From Modestobacter excelsi (GTDB lineage: Bacteria > Actinomycetota > Actinomycetes > Mycobacteriales > Geodermatophilaceae): 64,000 nucleotides of DNA. Shown piece by piece: positions 9,692 to 18,767 of the stretch. The position numbers and the translations under genes were made by a program. The notes beneath the pieces were generated by a model. It was not told the origin of the DNA. It saw nothing but the letters and a program-made list of their open reading frames with translations, and searched no databases. Where the stretch lies: contig NZ_SJEX01000008.1 in NCBI RefSeq assembly GCF_005930495.1, forward strand, positions 41,125-105,124, read 5' to 3'. The stretch's first letter is position 1, and each line of letters opens with the position of its first letter.

Positions 9692-9697
9692 TACCAT
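9692..9697 (+). promoter_or_regulatory. -10 box TACCAT for leaderless gtrA transcript
   Basis: TACCAT ends six bases before the GTG at 9704, with no ribosome site in between. Together with the purK box it forms a divergent promoter pair about 100 bases apart. Confidence 0.6.
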
Positions 9698-9703
9698 CGG
9701 CGG

Positions 9704-10204
9704 GTGCCCTCAGTCCTGGACCGCGCCCGCCGGGTGCACTCCCGGTCCCGCGTCGTGCTGAAGGAGCTGAGCGCATTCGGGGTCGTCGGTGCGGCCTGCT
9801 TCGTGCTGGACATCGGGCTGTTCCAACTGCTCTACGCGCACCTGTCCGTCGGCGCCGTGACCGCCAAGCTGGTCACCACCCTGGTCTCGATGACGGTGGC
9901 GTTCTTCGCCCACCGGCACTGGTCCTTCTCGCACCGCGCCCGCACGGGGGTGCGACGCGAGTACTCCCTGTTCGCACTGGTCAACGGGACGACGCTGCTG
10001 CTGGGACTGGCCGTGGTCGCTGCGGTCCGCTACCCGCTCGGGCAGGACAGCGCGCTGGTGCTGCAGATCGCGAACGTGGTCTCGATCGTGCTCTGCTCGG
10101 CGCTGCGGTACTTCTCCTACAAGCAGTGGGTGTTCCCCGCGCAGACGGCCGCGACCGGGGGCGCCGTCCCGGTCCAGGACGGCGACGCCCGGATCGTCGC
10201 CTGA
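9704..10204 (+). CDS. GtrA-like flippase family membrane protein (copy 1)
   Basis: A 166-residue protein with four hydrophobic segments of the GtrA/DPMS family, members of which help move polyprenyl-linked sugars across the membrane. LKELSAFGVVGAACFVLDIG opens the first segment, and the basic AHRHWSFSHR and FSYKQWVFP stretches are typical of the family. GTG 9704 was chosen because a TACCAT box lies six bases upstream and the length then fits. The syntenic mycobacterial position between purK and birA also holds a GtrA-like gene. The lipid-linked sugar is not known. Confidence 0.82.
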   Translation: MPSVLDRARRVHSRSRVVLKELSAFGVVGAACFVLDIGLFQLLYAHLSVGAVTAKLVTTLVSMTVAFFAHRHWSFSHRARTGVRREYSLFALVNGTTLLLGLAVVAAVRYPLGQDSALVLQIANVVSIVLCSALRYFSYKQWVFPAQTAATGGAVPVQDGDARIVA

Positions 10205-10207
10205 CCG

Positions 10208-10231
10208 ACCCGGCGCACCGCTGAGCCGGGT
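10208..10231. terminator. Possible convergent terminator hairpin
   Basis: ACCCGGC and GCCGGGT form a 7-bp stem with a 10-base loop between the convergent gtrA (ends 10204) and sbcC (ends 10237). The stem is modest and has no T-run. Confidence 0.45.
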
Positions 10232-10236
10232 GGGCG

Positions 10237-13197
10237 TCAGCCCGCCAGCCGGGACCCGTGCCGGCCGGTGACCACCTCGAGGCGGCTGGTGATCCTGGTC
10301 CGCAGCTCCTCCACGTGGCTGATCACCCCGACGGTCCGGCCACCGCGGCGCAGCTCGTCCAGGACGGTCATCACCGCGTCCAGCGACTGCGGGTCCAGGG
10401 TGCCGAAGCCCTCGTCGACGAAGAGGGTGTCGATCTGCACACCGCCGCTCTCCGCGGTGACCACGTCGGCCAGCCCCAGCGCCAGCGCGAGGGAGGCCAT
10501 GAAGCTCTCCCCGCCGGAGAGCGTCTTGGTGGGCCGGCGCGCGCCGGTGTACTCGTCGAGGACGTCCAGGCCGAGACCGCCGCGGGCGCCGTGCCGAGCC
10601 TGGGCGTCGCTGTGCAGGAAGGTGTAGCGCCCGCCGGACATGTCACGCAGCCGCCGGCTGGCCACCTCGGCGACCTGCTCCAGCCGGGCGGCGAGGACGA
10701 AGGACTGCAGCCGCATCCGCAGCGTGTTGGCACCCCGGCCGTTGACCAGGTCGGCGAGGGCGGAGACCTGCTCGGCATCGGTCCGCCGTTCGTCGAGCTC
10801 GACCTCCACGGCGGTGAGCTCCGCGGACAGCCCGTCGAGCGCCGCGGTGCAGCGGCGGGCCTCGGCGAGCGCGGCCACCGCGTCCTCGCGCACCGCGGTC
10901 GCCGACCGCAGGGACTCGGTCATCGTCGGGAGGTCCGGCCGGGGCGCGAGGTCGGCGAGCTCCGGTTCGGCGAGGGTGGCCGTGACGACCGACCACTGCT
11001 GGTCGTGCCCGGTCACCCGCTCCCGCACCCTCGCCGCCCGTGCCGGGTCCAGCAGGGCGTCGGCTGCGGCCAGCAGGTCAGGGAAGCCGGCCTCGATCAC
11101 CCGCTCCTCGGCGTGCCGGCGCGCGGCGTCCGCAGCCGTGCGGGCCCGGAGCTCGGTCGCCTCCGCCTCGACGACGGCCTCGCAGCAGTCGGCCTCGACG
11201 GTGAGCCGGCGGATCCGGGCCGCCAGGTCGGGGTCCTCCCCCTGCGCTGCGGCGACCCGCTGCCGGGCCTCGGTCAGCGCCTCCTCCGCCCCGTGCAGTT
11301 CCGCGCGCCGCTGGGCCAGCTGCTCGCGGGTGGCCGCCCAGGCGATGGTGGCCTGGTCACGGGCGGCCAGCAGCGCCGCGAGTTCGCGCCGCGCCGCCGG
11401 CAGCATGCCGGCCAGCTCCCGCACCGCCCGCTCGGCAGCGACCGCCTCGGCGAGCGCGCGCTCCTGGTCGGCCAGCGGCTCGGGGCCGGCCTGCGCACGC
11501 AGCGCGGCCAGCTCCCGCTCGGTGGCCTCCACGGCCCGCTGGGCCGCGAGGAGCCGTTGCTCCTGCTCGTCCACGACCGTCCGCGCCTGCTCCTCGTCGG
11601 CCTGGGTGACGACCGGGCCGTCGGTGTGGGCCAGCCGCGGGTGCTCGACCGCACCGCAGACCGGGCAGTCCTCGCCGTCGGCCAACCCGGCGGCGAGCTC
11701 GGCGGCCATGCCCGCCAGCCGGCGGCCACGCAGCTCGGTCCAGGCCTCGCGGGCGTCGAGCCAGGCCTCCCGGGCAGCGCTGCTGGCGGCGCGCCGACCC
11801 TCGGCCTCGACAGCGAGCTGCCCGGCGGCGCGCGCAGCGGCCAGCGCCGACCGGGTGCGCTCCAGCGCCGCGGTCACCCCGGCGAGGCGGGCGTCTGCGC
11901 CGGCTGCCGCCTCGACGACCGCCTCCTGCTCGGCCAGCCGGGCCGGCCAGCCGGCGGCCGCGGCGTCGTCGGCGGCGCACTGCGCGGTCAGCGCGTCCAC
12001 CTGCTGAGCGGTGCGGGCGACCGACGTGGCCAGCGCGGCCGCGCGGTCGACCTCGGGCAGCACGGTGCGCAGGGCGGCGACCTCGTCGCGCAGGCTGCGG
12101 GACAGCAGCGTGTCCGCCGCCCGACCGCCGGCGACCGCGGCCCAGCTGCGGCGGACCACCGCCAGCGCCTCCTCGGCGCCCTCGGCAGCGAGCGCGGCAT
12201 GCCCGGCTGCCTCCAGCACGTCGCGCACCGGGTCCGCCCGGGCGGCGGCGTCGAGGGCTGCCCGCAGCGGGAGGAGCTCGTCGGCCTCGGCCTGCAGCCG
12301 GGCCAGGTCGGCGCGGGCCCGGTCGCGCCGGGCGTGCCGCTGTTCCTCGACCCGCGCAGCGGTCAGGGCCGCATCGACGCGGGTGACCTCGGCGGCGGCG
12401 GCCGTCGCGGCCGCCTCCCGCTCGGCCAGCCGCTGGGCCACCTCGGCCCGCACCCGGTGCACCCACGCGCCGGCGTGCGCGGCGGAGGCGGCGCCGACGA
12501 GCTCCGGTGCGAGGTCCTCGGGCACCTCGACGTCGGCGACCTGGGCGACCCGGGCCAGCAGGGTGCTCGCCGACAGCCGCGCCTCGTCGAGCTGGCCGCG
12601 GGCGGCGCGGCGCTGGTCGTCCAGCCAGTCCTCCACCCGGGCGAAGCGACCGACGTCGAAGAGGGTGCGCAGCAGCCGGCTGCGGTCCTCGGGTTCGGCC
12701 CGCAGGAAGCGCGCGAAGTCCCCCTGCGGCAGCAGCACGACCTGGCAGAACTGCTCGGCGGACAGCCCCAGCCGGGTGCGCAGGTGCTCGGAGCCCTCGT
12801 CGATGCGGGTGCTCACCGGCTCCCAGCCCTCCGGGGTCCAGCGCTGCACGGTGAGCTTGGCCTGCTCGGTGGTCCAGCCGGTGCCGCGCCGCTTGGGGCG
12901 GAGCTGTTCGGGGCGGCGGACGACCAGCAGCCGCTCACCGCCCAGCGTCACCTCGCACTCGACCTCGGTGCGCACGTCGTCGGCGGCGTGGTCGCTGCGC
13001 AGCCGCTTCTCCTCGCCGCGGGCACCGGGGACCGTGCCGTACAGCGCGTAGACGATGCCGTCGAGCAGCGTCGTCTTGCCGGCGCCGGTCGGCCCCCACA
13101 GCAGGAACAACCCGTCCCGGCCGAGGTCGTCGAGGTCGACCGCCACCTGCTCGGCGAAGGGTCCAAAGGCGGTCAGGGCCAGCCGGTGGACCCTCAC
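10237..13197 (-). CDS. sbcC: Exonuclease SbcC, SMC-like ATPase subunit
   Basis: The 986-residue ATPase half of the SbcCD (Rad50/Mre11-like) nuclease that opens hairpins and blocked DNA ends. The N-terminus holds the Walker A motif WGPTGAGKTT; VVLLPQGDFARFL is the family Q-loop region. Two long Ala/Glu/Arg-rich coiled-coil arms flank a zinc hook CPVCG near residue 510. The C-terminus has the LSGGES signature, the Walker B LFVDEGFGTLD and the VISHVEEL switch. GTG 13197 overlaps the sbcD stop by four bases, so the two subunits are translationally coupled. Confidence 0.95.
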   Translation of the reverse strand: MRVHRLALTAFGPFAEQVAVDLDDLGRDGLFLLWGPTGAGKTTLLDGIVYALYGTVPGARGEEKRLRSDHAADDVRTEVECEVTLGGERLLVVRRPEQLRPKRRGTGWTTEQAKLTVQRWTPEGWEPVSTRIDEGSEHLRTRLGLSAEQFCQVVLLPQGDFARFLRAEPEDRSRLLRTLFDVGRFARVEDWLDDQRRAARGQLDEARLSASTLLARVAQVADVEVPEDLAPELVGAASAAHAGAWVHRVRAEVAQRLAEREAAATAAAAEVTRVDAALTAARVEEQRHARRDRARADLARLQAEADELLPLRAALDAAARADPVRDVLEAAGHAALAAEGAEEALAVVRRSWAAVAGGRAADTLLSRSLRDEVAALRTVLPEVDRAAALATSVARTAQQVDALTAQCAADDAAAAGWPARLAEQEAVVEAAAGADARLAGVTAALERTRSALAAARAAGQLAVEAEGRRAASSAAREAWLDAREAWTELRGRRLAGMAAELAAGLADGEDCPVCGAVEHPRLAHTDGPVVTQADEEQARTVVDEQEQRLLAAQRAVEATERELAALRAQAGPEPLADQERALAEAVAAERAVRELAGMLPAARRELAALLAARDQATIAWAATREQLAQRRAELHGAEEALTEARQRVAAAQGEDPDLAARIRRLTVEADCCEAVVEAEATELRARTAADAARRHAEERVIEAGFPDLLAAADALLDPARAARVRERVTGHDQQWSVVTATLAEPELADLAPRPDLPTMTESLRSATAVREDAVAALAEARRCTAALDGLSAELTAVEVELDERRTDAEQVSALADLVNGRGANTLRMRLQSFVLAARLEQVAEVASRRLRDMSGGRYTFLHSDAQARHGARGGLGLDVLDEYTGARRPTKTLSGGESFMASLALALGLADVVTAESGGVQIDTLFVDEGFGTLDPQSLDAVMTVLDELRRGGRTVGVISHVEELRTRITSRLEVVTGRHGSRLAG

Positions 13198-14342
13198 AGC
13201 CGCGCGTCCTCTCGTGCCGCCGCGGCCAGGGCCCGGCCGAGCAGATCGGACTCCGCCGCTGTGGCGGCGAGCCCGCGGACGTGCAGCACGAACTCACCGG
13301 CGACCTCGAGGTCGCTGCGGCCGGTGAGCCGCTCGGTGTAGCTGCGACCGTCGGCCGGCGCACCCGACCCGGTCCACTCCAGGTGCACGCAGTGCGGGAA
13401 CCGCCCCTGCAACTGGCGCATCGGGTCGACCGGGCGCACCGGGTCGGTCAGCCGGGCGGAGACGAAGTCGTCCTCGACCGAGGTGAGTGCGGGGTCGGCG
13501 AGGAGGTCGGCCAGCTCGCCGCGGAGCACGGTCAGCTGCCGCGGGGTGGGGAGGGGCACCGCGCGGACCCCGGCCAGGCCGGCGCCGTCCAGGTCGACCA
13601 GCCACGCCTGCTTGACCTGGCCGGCCTCGCCGAAGGAGTAGGCGAGCGGGGAGCCGCTGTACCGCACCCGGTCGGTGAGGGTCTGGGGCCGGTGCAGGTG
13701 GCCCAGCGCGACGTAGTCGACGCCGTCGAAGACCGCCGCCGGCACGAGGTCCACCCCGCCCACGCAGATGTCCCGCTCGCTGTCGCTGGGCACCCCGCCA
13801 CCGACGAAGGCGTGCGCCAGCACCACCGACCGGGCACCCGGCCGGAGGAAGAGGTCGGCGCGGACCCGGTCCATCGCGGCGGCCAGCACGGCCTCGTGGC
13901 TGCGACCGTCGGCCAGCCCGAGCTCGTGCCGGGCGATCTCCGGCTCGAGGTAGGGCAGCCCGTAGACGGCGACGTCGCCGTGCTCGTCGGAGAGGACGAC
14001 GGGCTCGTCGAGCGCCGGCGTGACCGCCCGGACGTGCACGCCGGACCGGGCCATCAGGCCGGCGCCGAACGCGAGCCGCCGGGCCGAGTCGTGGTTGCCG
14101 GGGGTGAGGACGACGACCGCCCCCGCGCTGCGCAGCCGCATCAGGACCCGGTCGAGCACCGCCGTGGCGTCGGCGGAGGGCACCGCGCGGTCGTACACGT
14201 CACCGGCGACGACCACGACGTCGACGGACTCGGCGACCACCACCTCCGCCAGCCGCCCCAGCACCTCCTCCTGCTCGGCGAGCAGGTCGGAGCCGTGCAG
14301 GGACCGGCCGATGTGCCAGTCGGAGGTGTGCAGCAACCGCAT
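13194..14342 (-). CDS. sbcD: Exonuclease SbcD, Mre11-like nuclease subunit
   Basis: Manganese-dependent nuclease subunit (382 residues) that partners SbcC. Metallophosphoesterase motifs are in order: HTSDWHIGR, VVAGDVYDR, TPGNHDS, a histidine in VLAHAF and GHLHRPQ. The open frame continues to 14828 inside the next gene, but ATG 14342 begins directly at MRLLHTSDWH and has a TACCTT -10 box six bases upstream, so the operon is probably leaderless. The C-terminal region (about 260-382) is the SbcC-contact domain. Confidence 0.95.
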   Translation of the reverse strand: MRLLHTSDWHIGRSLHGSDLLAEQEEVLGRLAEVVVAESVDVVVVAGDVYDRAVPSADATAVLDRVLMRLRSAGAVVVLTPGNHDSARRLAFGAGLMARSGVHVRAVTPALDEPVVLSDEHGDVAVYGLPYLEPEIARHELGLADGRSHEAVLAAAMDRVRADLFLRPGARSVVLAHAFVGGGVPSDSERDICVGGVDLVPAAVFDGVDYVALGHLHRPQTLTDRVRYSGSPLAYSFGEAGQVKQAWLVDLDGAGLAGVRAVPLPTPRQLTVLRGELADLLADPALTSVEDDFVSARLTDPVRPVDPMRQLQGRFPHCVHLEWTGSGAPADGRSYTERLTGRSDLEVAGEFVLHVRGLAATAAESDLLGRALAAAAREDARL

Positions 14343-14348
14343 GGCCGG

Positions 14349-14354
14349 AAGGTA
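14349..14354 (-). promoter_or_regulatory. -10 box TACCTT for leaderless sbcD transcript
   Basis: TACCTT on the minus strand ends six bases before the sbcD ATG. Confidence 0.55.
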
Positions 14355-14422
14355 GGTCGGAGCACCGACAGAACCGCCCAGGCGCGCCGTGACGGAACCG
14401 TCACACGCAGAGCGGGAGTGCC

Positions 14423-14989
14423 TCAGAACTGCTCGGTGGGATGGTGACCGTCCCGGGGGTGGTACTCGCCCAGGTGGGCCGCGCCCTCCTGCGCCCGCCG
14501 GTCGGCGTCCTCCTCGACCAGCTGGTTGAGCAGCTGCTGCACCCCGTCGCTGTCCGGGATGGCGGAGAAGACGGTGGGGCCGCCCTCGCCGGCGGTCTCT
14601 ATCGACACCGTGCCGGAGTTGATGACCCGGTCCCACAGGGACTGCCGGTAGGAGACGTCGGTGATCCGGGAGAGCCCGATGTCGCGGCCGTGCCGGGACA
14701 GGATGCCGGTGCGGTGGAGCAGCCGGTGGGTGGTGATCACGTAGTGCGTCGTCCGCCAGCGCAGCAGCGGCACGGCGACGAGCCAGAGCGCGAGGACGAC
14801 GGCGGCCCCGACGACCACCAGCCGCCACAGCCCCTGCTCCGCGCCGTCGGGCACCAGCGCGGCACCGAAGGAGGCCACCCCGACCAGGACGAGGAACCCC
14901 ACAATCGGCCAGAAGACGGTCAGCCAGTGCGGGTGCAGGTGCCGGACGACCTCCTCGTCGTCCCCCAGCACCTTGTCCGGATAGGCCAC
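14423..14989 (-). CDS. PH-domain (bPH2/YdbS-like) membrane protein
   Basis: A 188-residue protein with two adjacent hydrophobic segments ([17 protein letters not shown] and [17 protein letters not shown]) followed by a bacterial pleckstrin-homology domain: [32 protein letters not shown] and [12 protein letters not shown] are family hallmarks. The last 40 residues are charged and His-rich. GTG 14989 is preferred because it starts directly at [14 protein letters not shown]; a start further upstream cannot be excluded. The syntenic mycobacterial gene next to birA is of the same type. Function is unknown. Confidence 0.8.
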   Translation of the reverse strand: MAYPDKVLGDDEEVVRHLHPHWLTVFWPIVGFLVLVGVASFGAALVPDGAEQGLWRLVVVGAAVVLALWLVAVPLLRWRTTHYVITTHRLLHRTGILSRHGRDIGLSRITDVSYRQSLWDRVINSGTVSIETAGEGGPTVFSAIPDSDGVQQLLNQLVEEDADRRAQEGAAHLGEYHPRDGHHPTEQF

Positions 14990-15153
14990 CCGACCAGCAT
15001 GACCGACCTCCCGACCCCAGTCACGCACCCGGACCTCCGGGCCACGGCGGGGAGGCGGCTCGGCACTGGTGCATGAGCCCGGACGGCCGTCCGTGGTGGT
15101 CTCCGAGCACGCCACCCGTGGATCCTCCGCGGTGCCCCCCGGAGGCCTCGAGG

Positions 15154-15969
15154 TCAGCGCCGCCGGACGTGCCGGACGTCGCCCGACGCCAGCTCCACGA
15201 CACCTGCGTCGGTGCGGACGACGAGCCGCCCGTCCCAGTCGACGGCCTCGGCGACGCCCTCGAGGGCCGAGCCGTCCGGCATCGTCACCGTGACGGTCAC
15301 CCCGACCGTGCTGCACCAGGCGAGGTAGTCCTGCGCCAGGCCCGAGGAGACCGGGTCGCCGAGGACCTGCACCCATCGGGAGTACCGGCGCTCGAACGAG
15401 CCGAGGAACGCCTGCAGCACGCTCGCGCGGTCGACCGGCCCGCCCGCCACCAGTGCCAGCGACGTCCCGGTGTCCGGGAGCTCGTCCCGGCGGGTCGAGA
15501 CGTTCAGCCCCACCCCCACCACGACGGCGGTGCCGGCGGTCTCGGCCAGGATCCCGGCCAGCTTGGTGCCGTCGGGAGCCAGCAGGTCGTTGGGCCACTT
15601 GAGCGAGGTGCGGACGCCGGTCACCTCCGACACCGCCTCGGCCAGCGCCACCCCGGTGAGCAGCGAGAGCCAGGCGCGGCGGGCGGCGGGCACGTCGGGG
15701 CGCAGCAGCAGCGAGACGGTGAGCCCGGCCCGGGGCGGGGAGGTCCAGCTGCGGTCCAGCCGGCCCCGCCCGGCCTGCTGGTGCTCCGCGACGAGCACCA
15801 GCCCCTCCGGCTCGTCGGCCGCGGCGCGGGCGACCAGTTCCGCGTTCGTCGACCCGATGGCCTCGACCACCTCGACGGCGCGCCACAACCCGCTGCCGGT
15901 CACCGCGGCGCTGAGCGCGACGCCGTCCAACGCCGGCCGGTCGGGTCGTGGCGAGTCGCTGTCGGTCAC
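15154..15969 (-). CDS. birA: Biotin--[acetyl-CoA-carboxylase] ligase
   Basis: Transfers biotin via biotinyl-AMP to the carrier lysine of biotin carboxylases, here most likely AccA3. The catalytic stretch [15 protein letters not shown], the SLLLRP strand, LKWPNDLL and KLAGILAE with the biotin-binding lysine are intact. No N-terminal helix-turn-helix is present, so this 271-residue form is monofunctional and should not repress. GTG 15969 has a TAGCGT -10 box six bases upstream. Its promoter overlaps that of the divergent accD5 operon, pairing the ligase with its substrate complex. Confidence 0.94.
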   Translation of the reverse strand: MTDSDSPRPDRPALDGVALSAAVTGSGLWRAVEVVEAIGSTNAELVARAAADEPEGLVLVAEHQQAGRGRLDRSWTSPPRAGLTVSLLLRPDVPAARRAWLSLLTGVALAEAVSEVTGVRTSLKWPNDLLAPDGTKLAGILAETAGTAVVVGVGLNVSTRRDELPDTGTSLALVAGGPVDRASVLQAFLGSFERRYSRWVQVLGDPVSSGLAQDYLAWCSTVGVTVTVTMPDGSALEGVAEAVDWDGRLVVRTDAGVVELASGDVRHVRRR

Positions 15970-15974
15970 GTCAC

Positions 15975-15981
15975 TACGCTA
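15975..15981. promoter_or_regulatory. Overlapping divergent -10 boxes of birA and accD5
   Basis: On the plus strand TACGCT (15975-15980) is a -10 candidate for the accD5 operon. On the minus strand the same bases, shifted by one, read TAGCGT (15981-15976), six bases before the birA start. Two polymerases could not occupy this site at once. Confidence 0.5.
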
Positions 15982-15988
15982 CGGACCC

Positions 15989-16140
15989 GTGAGCGAGCAT
16001 CGCAGCGAGCGCAGGAGCCGACAGATCGCGAGCATCGCAGCGAGCGCCAGCGAGCGAGGAGTGGAACGACCGCGAAGGCGACCCGTGACTGGGCGAGCGA
16101 GGAGCGGAACGAACCCCCGAGCGAAGCGAGGCATGTCGTC
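15989..16140. repeat. Purine-rich GAGCATCGCAGCGAG repeat, locus A
   Basis: The birA-accD5 gap is filled with GAGCGAG-type repeats. The 18-mer GAGCATCGCAGCGAGCGC occurs twice, at 15995 and 16030, followed by degenerate GAGCGAGGAGYGGAACGA units near 16060 and 16094. The same 15-mer core occurs at 38038 and, inverted, at 43938. The accD5 start codon lies right after the last unit. Confidence 0.75.
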
Positions 16141-17769
16141 GTGAGCGCCGCCGAGCTCGAGAGCGCCGGGGAGCACGTCCCCGGCGAGATCGACATCCAC
16201 ACCACCGCCGGGAAGCTGGCCGACTTCGAGCGCCGGGTGCAGGAGGCCACGCACGCCGGCTCCGCACGCGCCGTGGACAAGCAGCACGCCGCGGGCAAGA
16301 TGACCGCCCGGGAGCGGATCGAGGCGCTGCTGGACCCCGGCTCGTTCACCGAGCTGGATGAGTTCGCCCGGCACCGGTCCACCAACTTCGGCATGGACGC
16401 CCGGCGCCCGCCCGGGGACGGCGTGGTCACCGGCCACGGCACGGTCGATGGCCGCCCGGTGTGCGTCTTCTCCCAGGACGTGACCGTGTTCGGCGGCAGC
16501 CTCGGCGAGGTGTACGGGGAGAAGATCGTCAAGGTGCTGGACCTGGCGGTGCGCACCGGCTGCCCGATCATCGGCATCAACGAGGGCGGTGGCGCCCGGA
16601 TCCAGGAGGGCGTGGTCTCCCTCGGCCTCTACGCGGAGATCTTCCGGCGCAACGTGCACGCCTCCGGCGTCATCCCGCAGATCTCCCTGGTGATGGGCGC
16701 CGCGGCCGGCGGGCACGTCTACTCCCCCGCCCTCACCGACTTCATCGTCATGGTCGACCAGACCAGCCAGATGTTCATCACCGGCCCCGACGTGGTCAAG
16801 ACCGTCACCGGTGAGGACGTCACCCTCGAAGAACTGGGCGGGGCGCGCACCCACAACACCAAGTCCGGGGTCGCGCACTACCTGGCCGCCGACGAGACCG
16901 ACGCCCTGGACTACGTCAAAGCGCTGCTGTCCTACCTGCCCAGCAACAACCTGGACCCGCTGCCGGTCATCGAGACCGCACCGGTGGACATCGGCCTGCC
17001 CGAGGCGGTCACCGAGGCAGACCGGGAGCTGGACACGTTCATCCCCGACTCGCCCAACACCCCCTACGACATGCACACCGTGATCACCTCCGTGCTCGAC
17101 GACGGGGAGTTCTGCGAGGTGCAGGCGCTGTTCGGGCCCAACATCGTGGTCGGCTTCGGCCGGGTCGAGGGCCGCCCCGTGGGTGTGGTGGCCAACCAGC
17201 CCACCCAGTTCGCCGGCACCCTGGACATCGACGCCAGCGAGAAGGCCGCCCGGTTCGTGCGCACCTGCGACGCCTTCAACATCCCGGTGCTCACCTTCGT
17301 CGACGTCCCCGGCTTCCTGCCCGGCACCTCCCAGGAGTGGGACGGCATCATCCGCCGCGGCGCGAAGCTGATCTACGCCTACGCCGAGGCCACCGTCCCG
17401 CTGATCACCGTGATCACCCGCAAGGCCTACGGCGGCGCCTACGACGTGATGGGCTCCAAGCACCTGGGCGCCGACGTCAACCTGGCCTGGCCCACCGCCC
17501 AGATCGCCGTCATCGGCGCCCAGGGCGCGGTCGGCATCCTCTACCGCAAGGAACTCGCCGCCGCCGCCGACCCCGAGGCCCTGCGCACCGAGCTGATCGG
17601 CGAGTACGAGGACACCCTCGCCAACCCCTACATCGCCGCCGACCGCGGCTACGTCGACGCGGTCATCCCGCCCTCCCACACCCGGATCCACATCGTCCGG
17701 GCGCTCCGGCTGCTGGCCAACAAGCGCCAGACCCTGCCGCCCAAGAAGCACGGGAACATCCCGCTGTGA
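16141..17769 (+). CDS. accD5: Acyl-CoA carboxylase beta (carboxyltransferase) subunit
   Basis: Biotin-dependent carboxyltransferase subunit, 542 residues, which moves carboxyl from carboxybiotin on AccA3 to propionyl-CoA or acetyl-CoA. Both oxyanion/acyl-CoA regions are visible: [17 protein letters not shown] with [15 protein letters not shown] in the N-half, and [15 protein letters not shown] with [19 protein letters not shown] in the C-half. The frame is open far upstream (to 15073), but GTG 16141 gives the normal length; the upstream part is the repeat. The stop overlaps accE (GTGA). Synteny with mycobacterial accD5-accE5 supports the symbol, while acyl preference is inferred. The product would feed MutAB at 30430-34586 with methylmalonyl-CoA. 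Confidence 0.93.
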   Translation: MSAAELESAGEHVPGEIDIHTTAGKLADFERRVQEATHAGSARAVDKQHAAGKMTARERIEALLDPGSFTELDEFARHRSTNFGMDARRPPGDGVVTGHGTVDGRPVCVFSQDVTVFGGSLGEVYGEKIVKVLDLAVRTGCPIIGINEGGGARIQEGVVSLGLYAEIFRRNVHASGVIPQISLVMGAAAGGHVYSPALTDFIVMVDQTSQMFITGPDVVKTVTGEDVTLEELGGARTHNTKSGVAHYLAADETDALDYVKALLSYLPSNNLDPLPVIETAPVDIGLPEAVTEADRELDTFIPDSPNTPYDMHTVITSVLDDGEFCEVQALFGPNIVVGFGRVEGRPVGVVANQPTQFAGTLDIDASEKAARFVRTCDAFNIPVLTFVDVPGFLPGTSQEWDGIIRRGAKLIYAYAEATVPLITVITRKAYGGAYDVMGSKHLGADVNLAWPTAQIAVIGAQGAVGILYRKELAAAADPEALRTELIGEYEDTLANPYIAADRGYVDAVIPPSHTRIHIVRALRLLANKRQTLPPKKHGNIPL

Positions 17770-18095
17770 CATCGCGATCCTCCGGACCGCACCGCGGCCA
17801 GGAGCCGTCCCCGGCCACCGCTGAGCCGCTCGGTCGCTCGATCGCGGGACCCTCCGGGCCCCACTCCTCACGACAGGACGACGAGCTGGTCCCCCCTCTC
17901 CTGCGGGTGGTGAAGGGCGAGCCCACCGCCGACGAGCTCGCCGCACTCACCGTCGTCCTCGCCGCGCTGTCCCAGCAGCGCCGGCCCCGCCGTCGGCCGA
18001 CCCCGGTCGGTGCCTGGGCTTCTCGTGCGGACGTCGTCCGGACCCCGCTCCAGCCCGGCCCCGGTGGCTGGCGCGCCGCGGGACGGTTCGCATGA
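17766..18095 (+). CDS. accE: Acyl-CoA carboxylase epsilon subunit
   Basis: Small subunit that binds the carboxylase complex and raises activity. The recognisable part is the C-terminal half: [21 protein letters not shown], followed by a basic Arg/Pro stretch and an aromatic end [21 protein letters not shown] split over residues 85-105. With GTG 17766, which overlaps the accD5 stop by four bases, the protein is 109 residues with a disordered N-terminal half; an internal start would give a shorter Streptomyces-like form. It overlaps maf by four bases (ATGA). Confidence 0.85.
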   Translation: MTSRSSGPHRGQEPSPATAEPLGRSIAGPSGPHSSRQDDELVPPLLRVVKGEPTADELAALTVVLAALSQQRRPRRRPTPVGAWASRADVVRTPLQPGPGGWRAAGRFA

Positions 18096-18700
18096 GCGAC
18101 GTCCGCCGGCTGGTGCTGGCCTCGCAGTCGCCGGCCCGGCTGCAGTTGATGCGCCAGGCCGGGCTCGACCCGGACGTCGTGATCAGCGGCGTCGACGAGA
18201 GCACCGTGCGGGCCCCCCGGGTGGCCGAGCTGGTCGCCCTGCTCGCCGCCGCCAAGGCCACCGCGGTCGCCGGCCAGGAGACCGACGCGCTCGTCGTCGC
18301 GGCGGACTCGCTGCTGGAGTTCCGCGGCCAGGCGATGGGCAAGCCGGCCGACGTCGCCGAGGCCCGGCTCCGCTGGGAGCGGATGCGCGGCCGCAGCGGT
18401 GTGCTGCACACCGGCCAGGCGGTCTTCGACGTGCGGGACGGCGCGGTGACCCAGCGGGACGTCGGCGTCGCCTCCACCGTCGTCCACTTCGACTCCCCCA
18501 CCGCGGCGGAGCTGGAGGCCTACCTGGCCAGCGGTGAGCCGCTGGCCGTGGCCGGCGCGTTCACCCTCGACGGCCTGGGGGCACCGTTCGTCCGCCGCAT
18601 CGAGGGCGACCCGTCGGCGGTCATCGGCCTGTCCCTGCCCCTGCTGCGCACCCAGCTGTCGAAGCTCGGTACGTCACTGGTCGACCTCTGGCCCCATTGA
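18092..18700 (+). CDS. maf: Maf-like nucleoside triphosphate pyrophosphatase
   Basis: Hydrolyses non-canonical or modified nucleotides such as dTTP/UTP analogues to the monophosphate. LVLASQSPARLQLM is the N-terminal phosphate-binding motif, VVAADSLLEF supplies the metal-binding aspartate, and FTLDGLGAPFVRRIEGDPSAV is the conserved C-terminal segment (split here: FTLDGLGAPF and IEGDPSAVIGL). The Ser in AADSLL is variant compared with the usual T/V. The ATG overlaps the accE stop, and the accD5-accE-maf order matches mycobacteria. Confidence 0.92.
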   Translation: MSDVRRLVLASQSPARLQLMRQAGLDPDVVISGVDESTVRAPRVAELVALLAAAKATAVAGQETDALVVAADSLLEFRGQAMGKPADVAEARLRWERMRGRSGVLHTGQAVFDVRDGAVTQRDVGVASTVVHFDSPTAAELEAYLASGEPLAVAGAFTLDGLGAPFVRRIEGDPSAVIGLSLPLLRTQLSKLGTSLVDLWPH

Positions 18701-18767
18701 CCACGCCCCGGCTGGACCGGCCCTGACCCCCGTGTGAGCGTCGGTCGGGACCACGGGGGAGTTGTCG

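Noticed and set aside
10258..13341. A 1027-codon open frame on the plus strand opposite sbcC
   Set aside because: It is a GC-rich shadow of sbcC: low-complexity Arg/Gly/Ala/His product, no motifs, and the opposite strand has full SbcC motifs.
15073..16140. Upstream extension of accD5
   Set aside because: The added residues cover birA and the purine-rich repeat and have no carboxyltransferase similarity.
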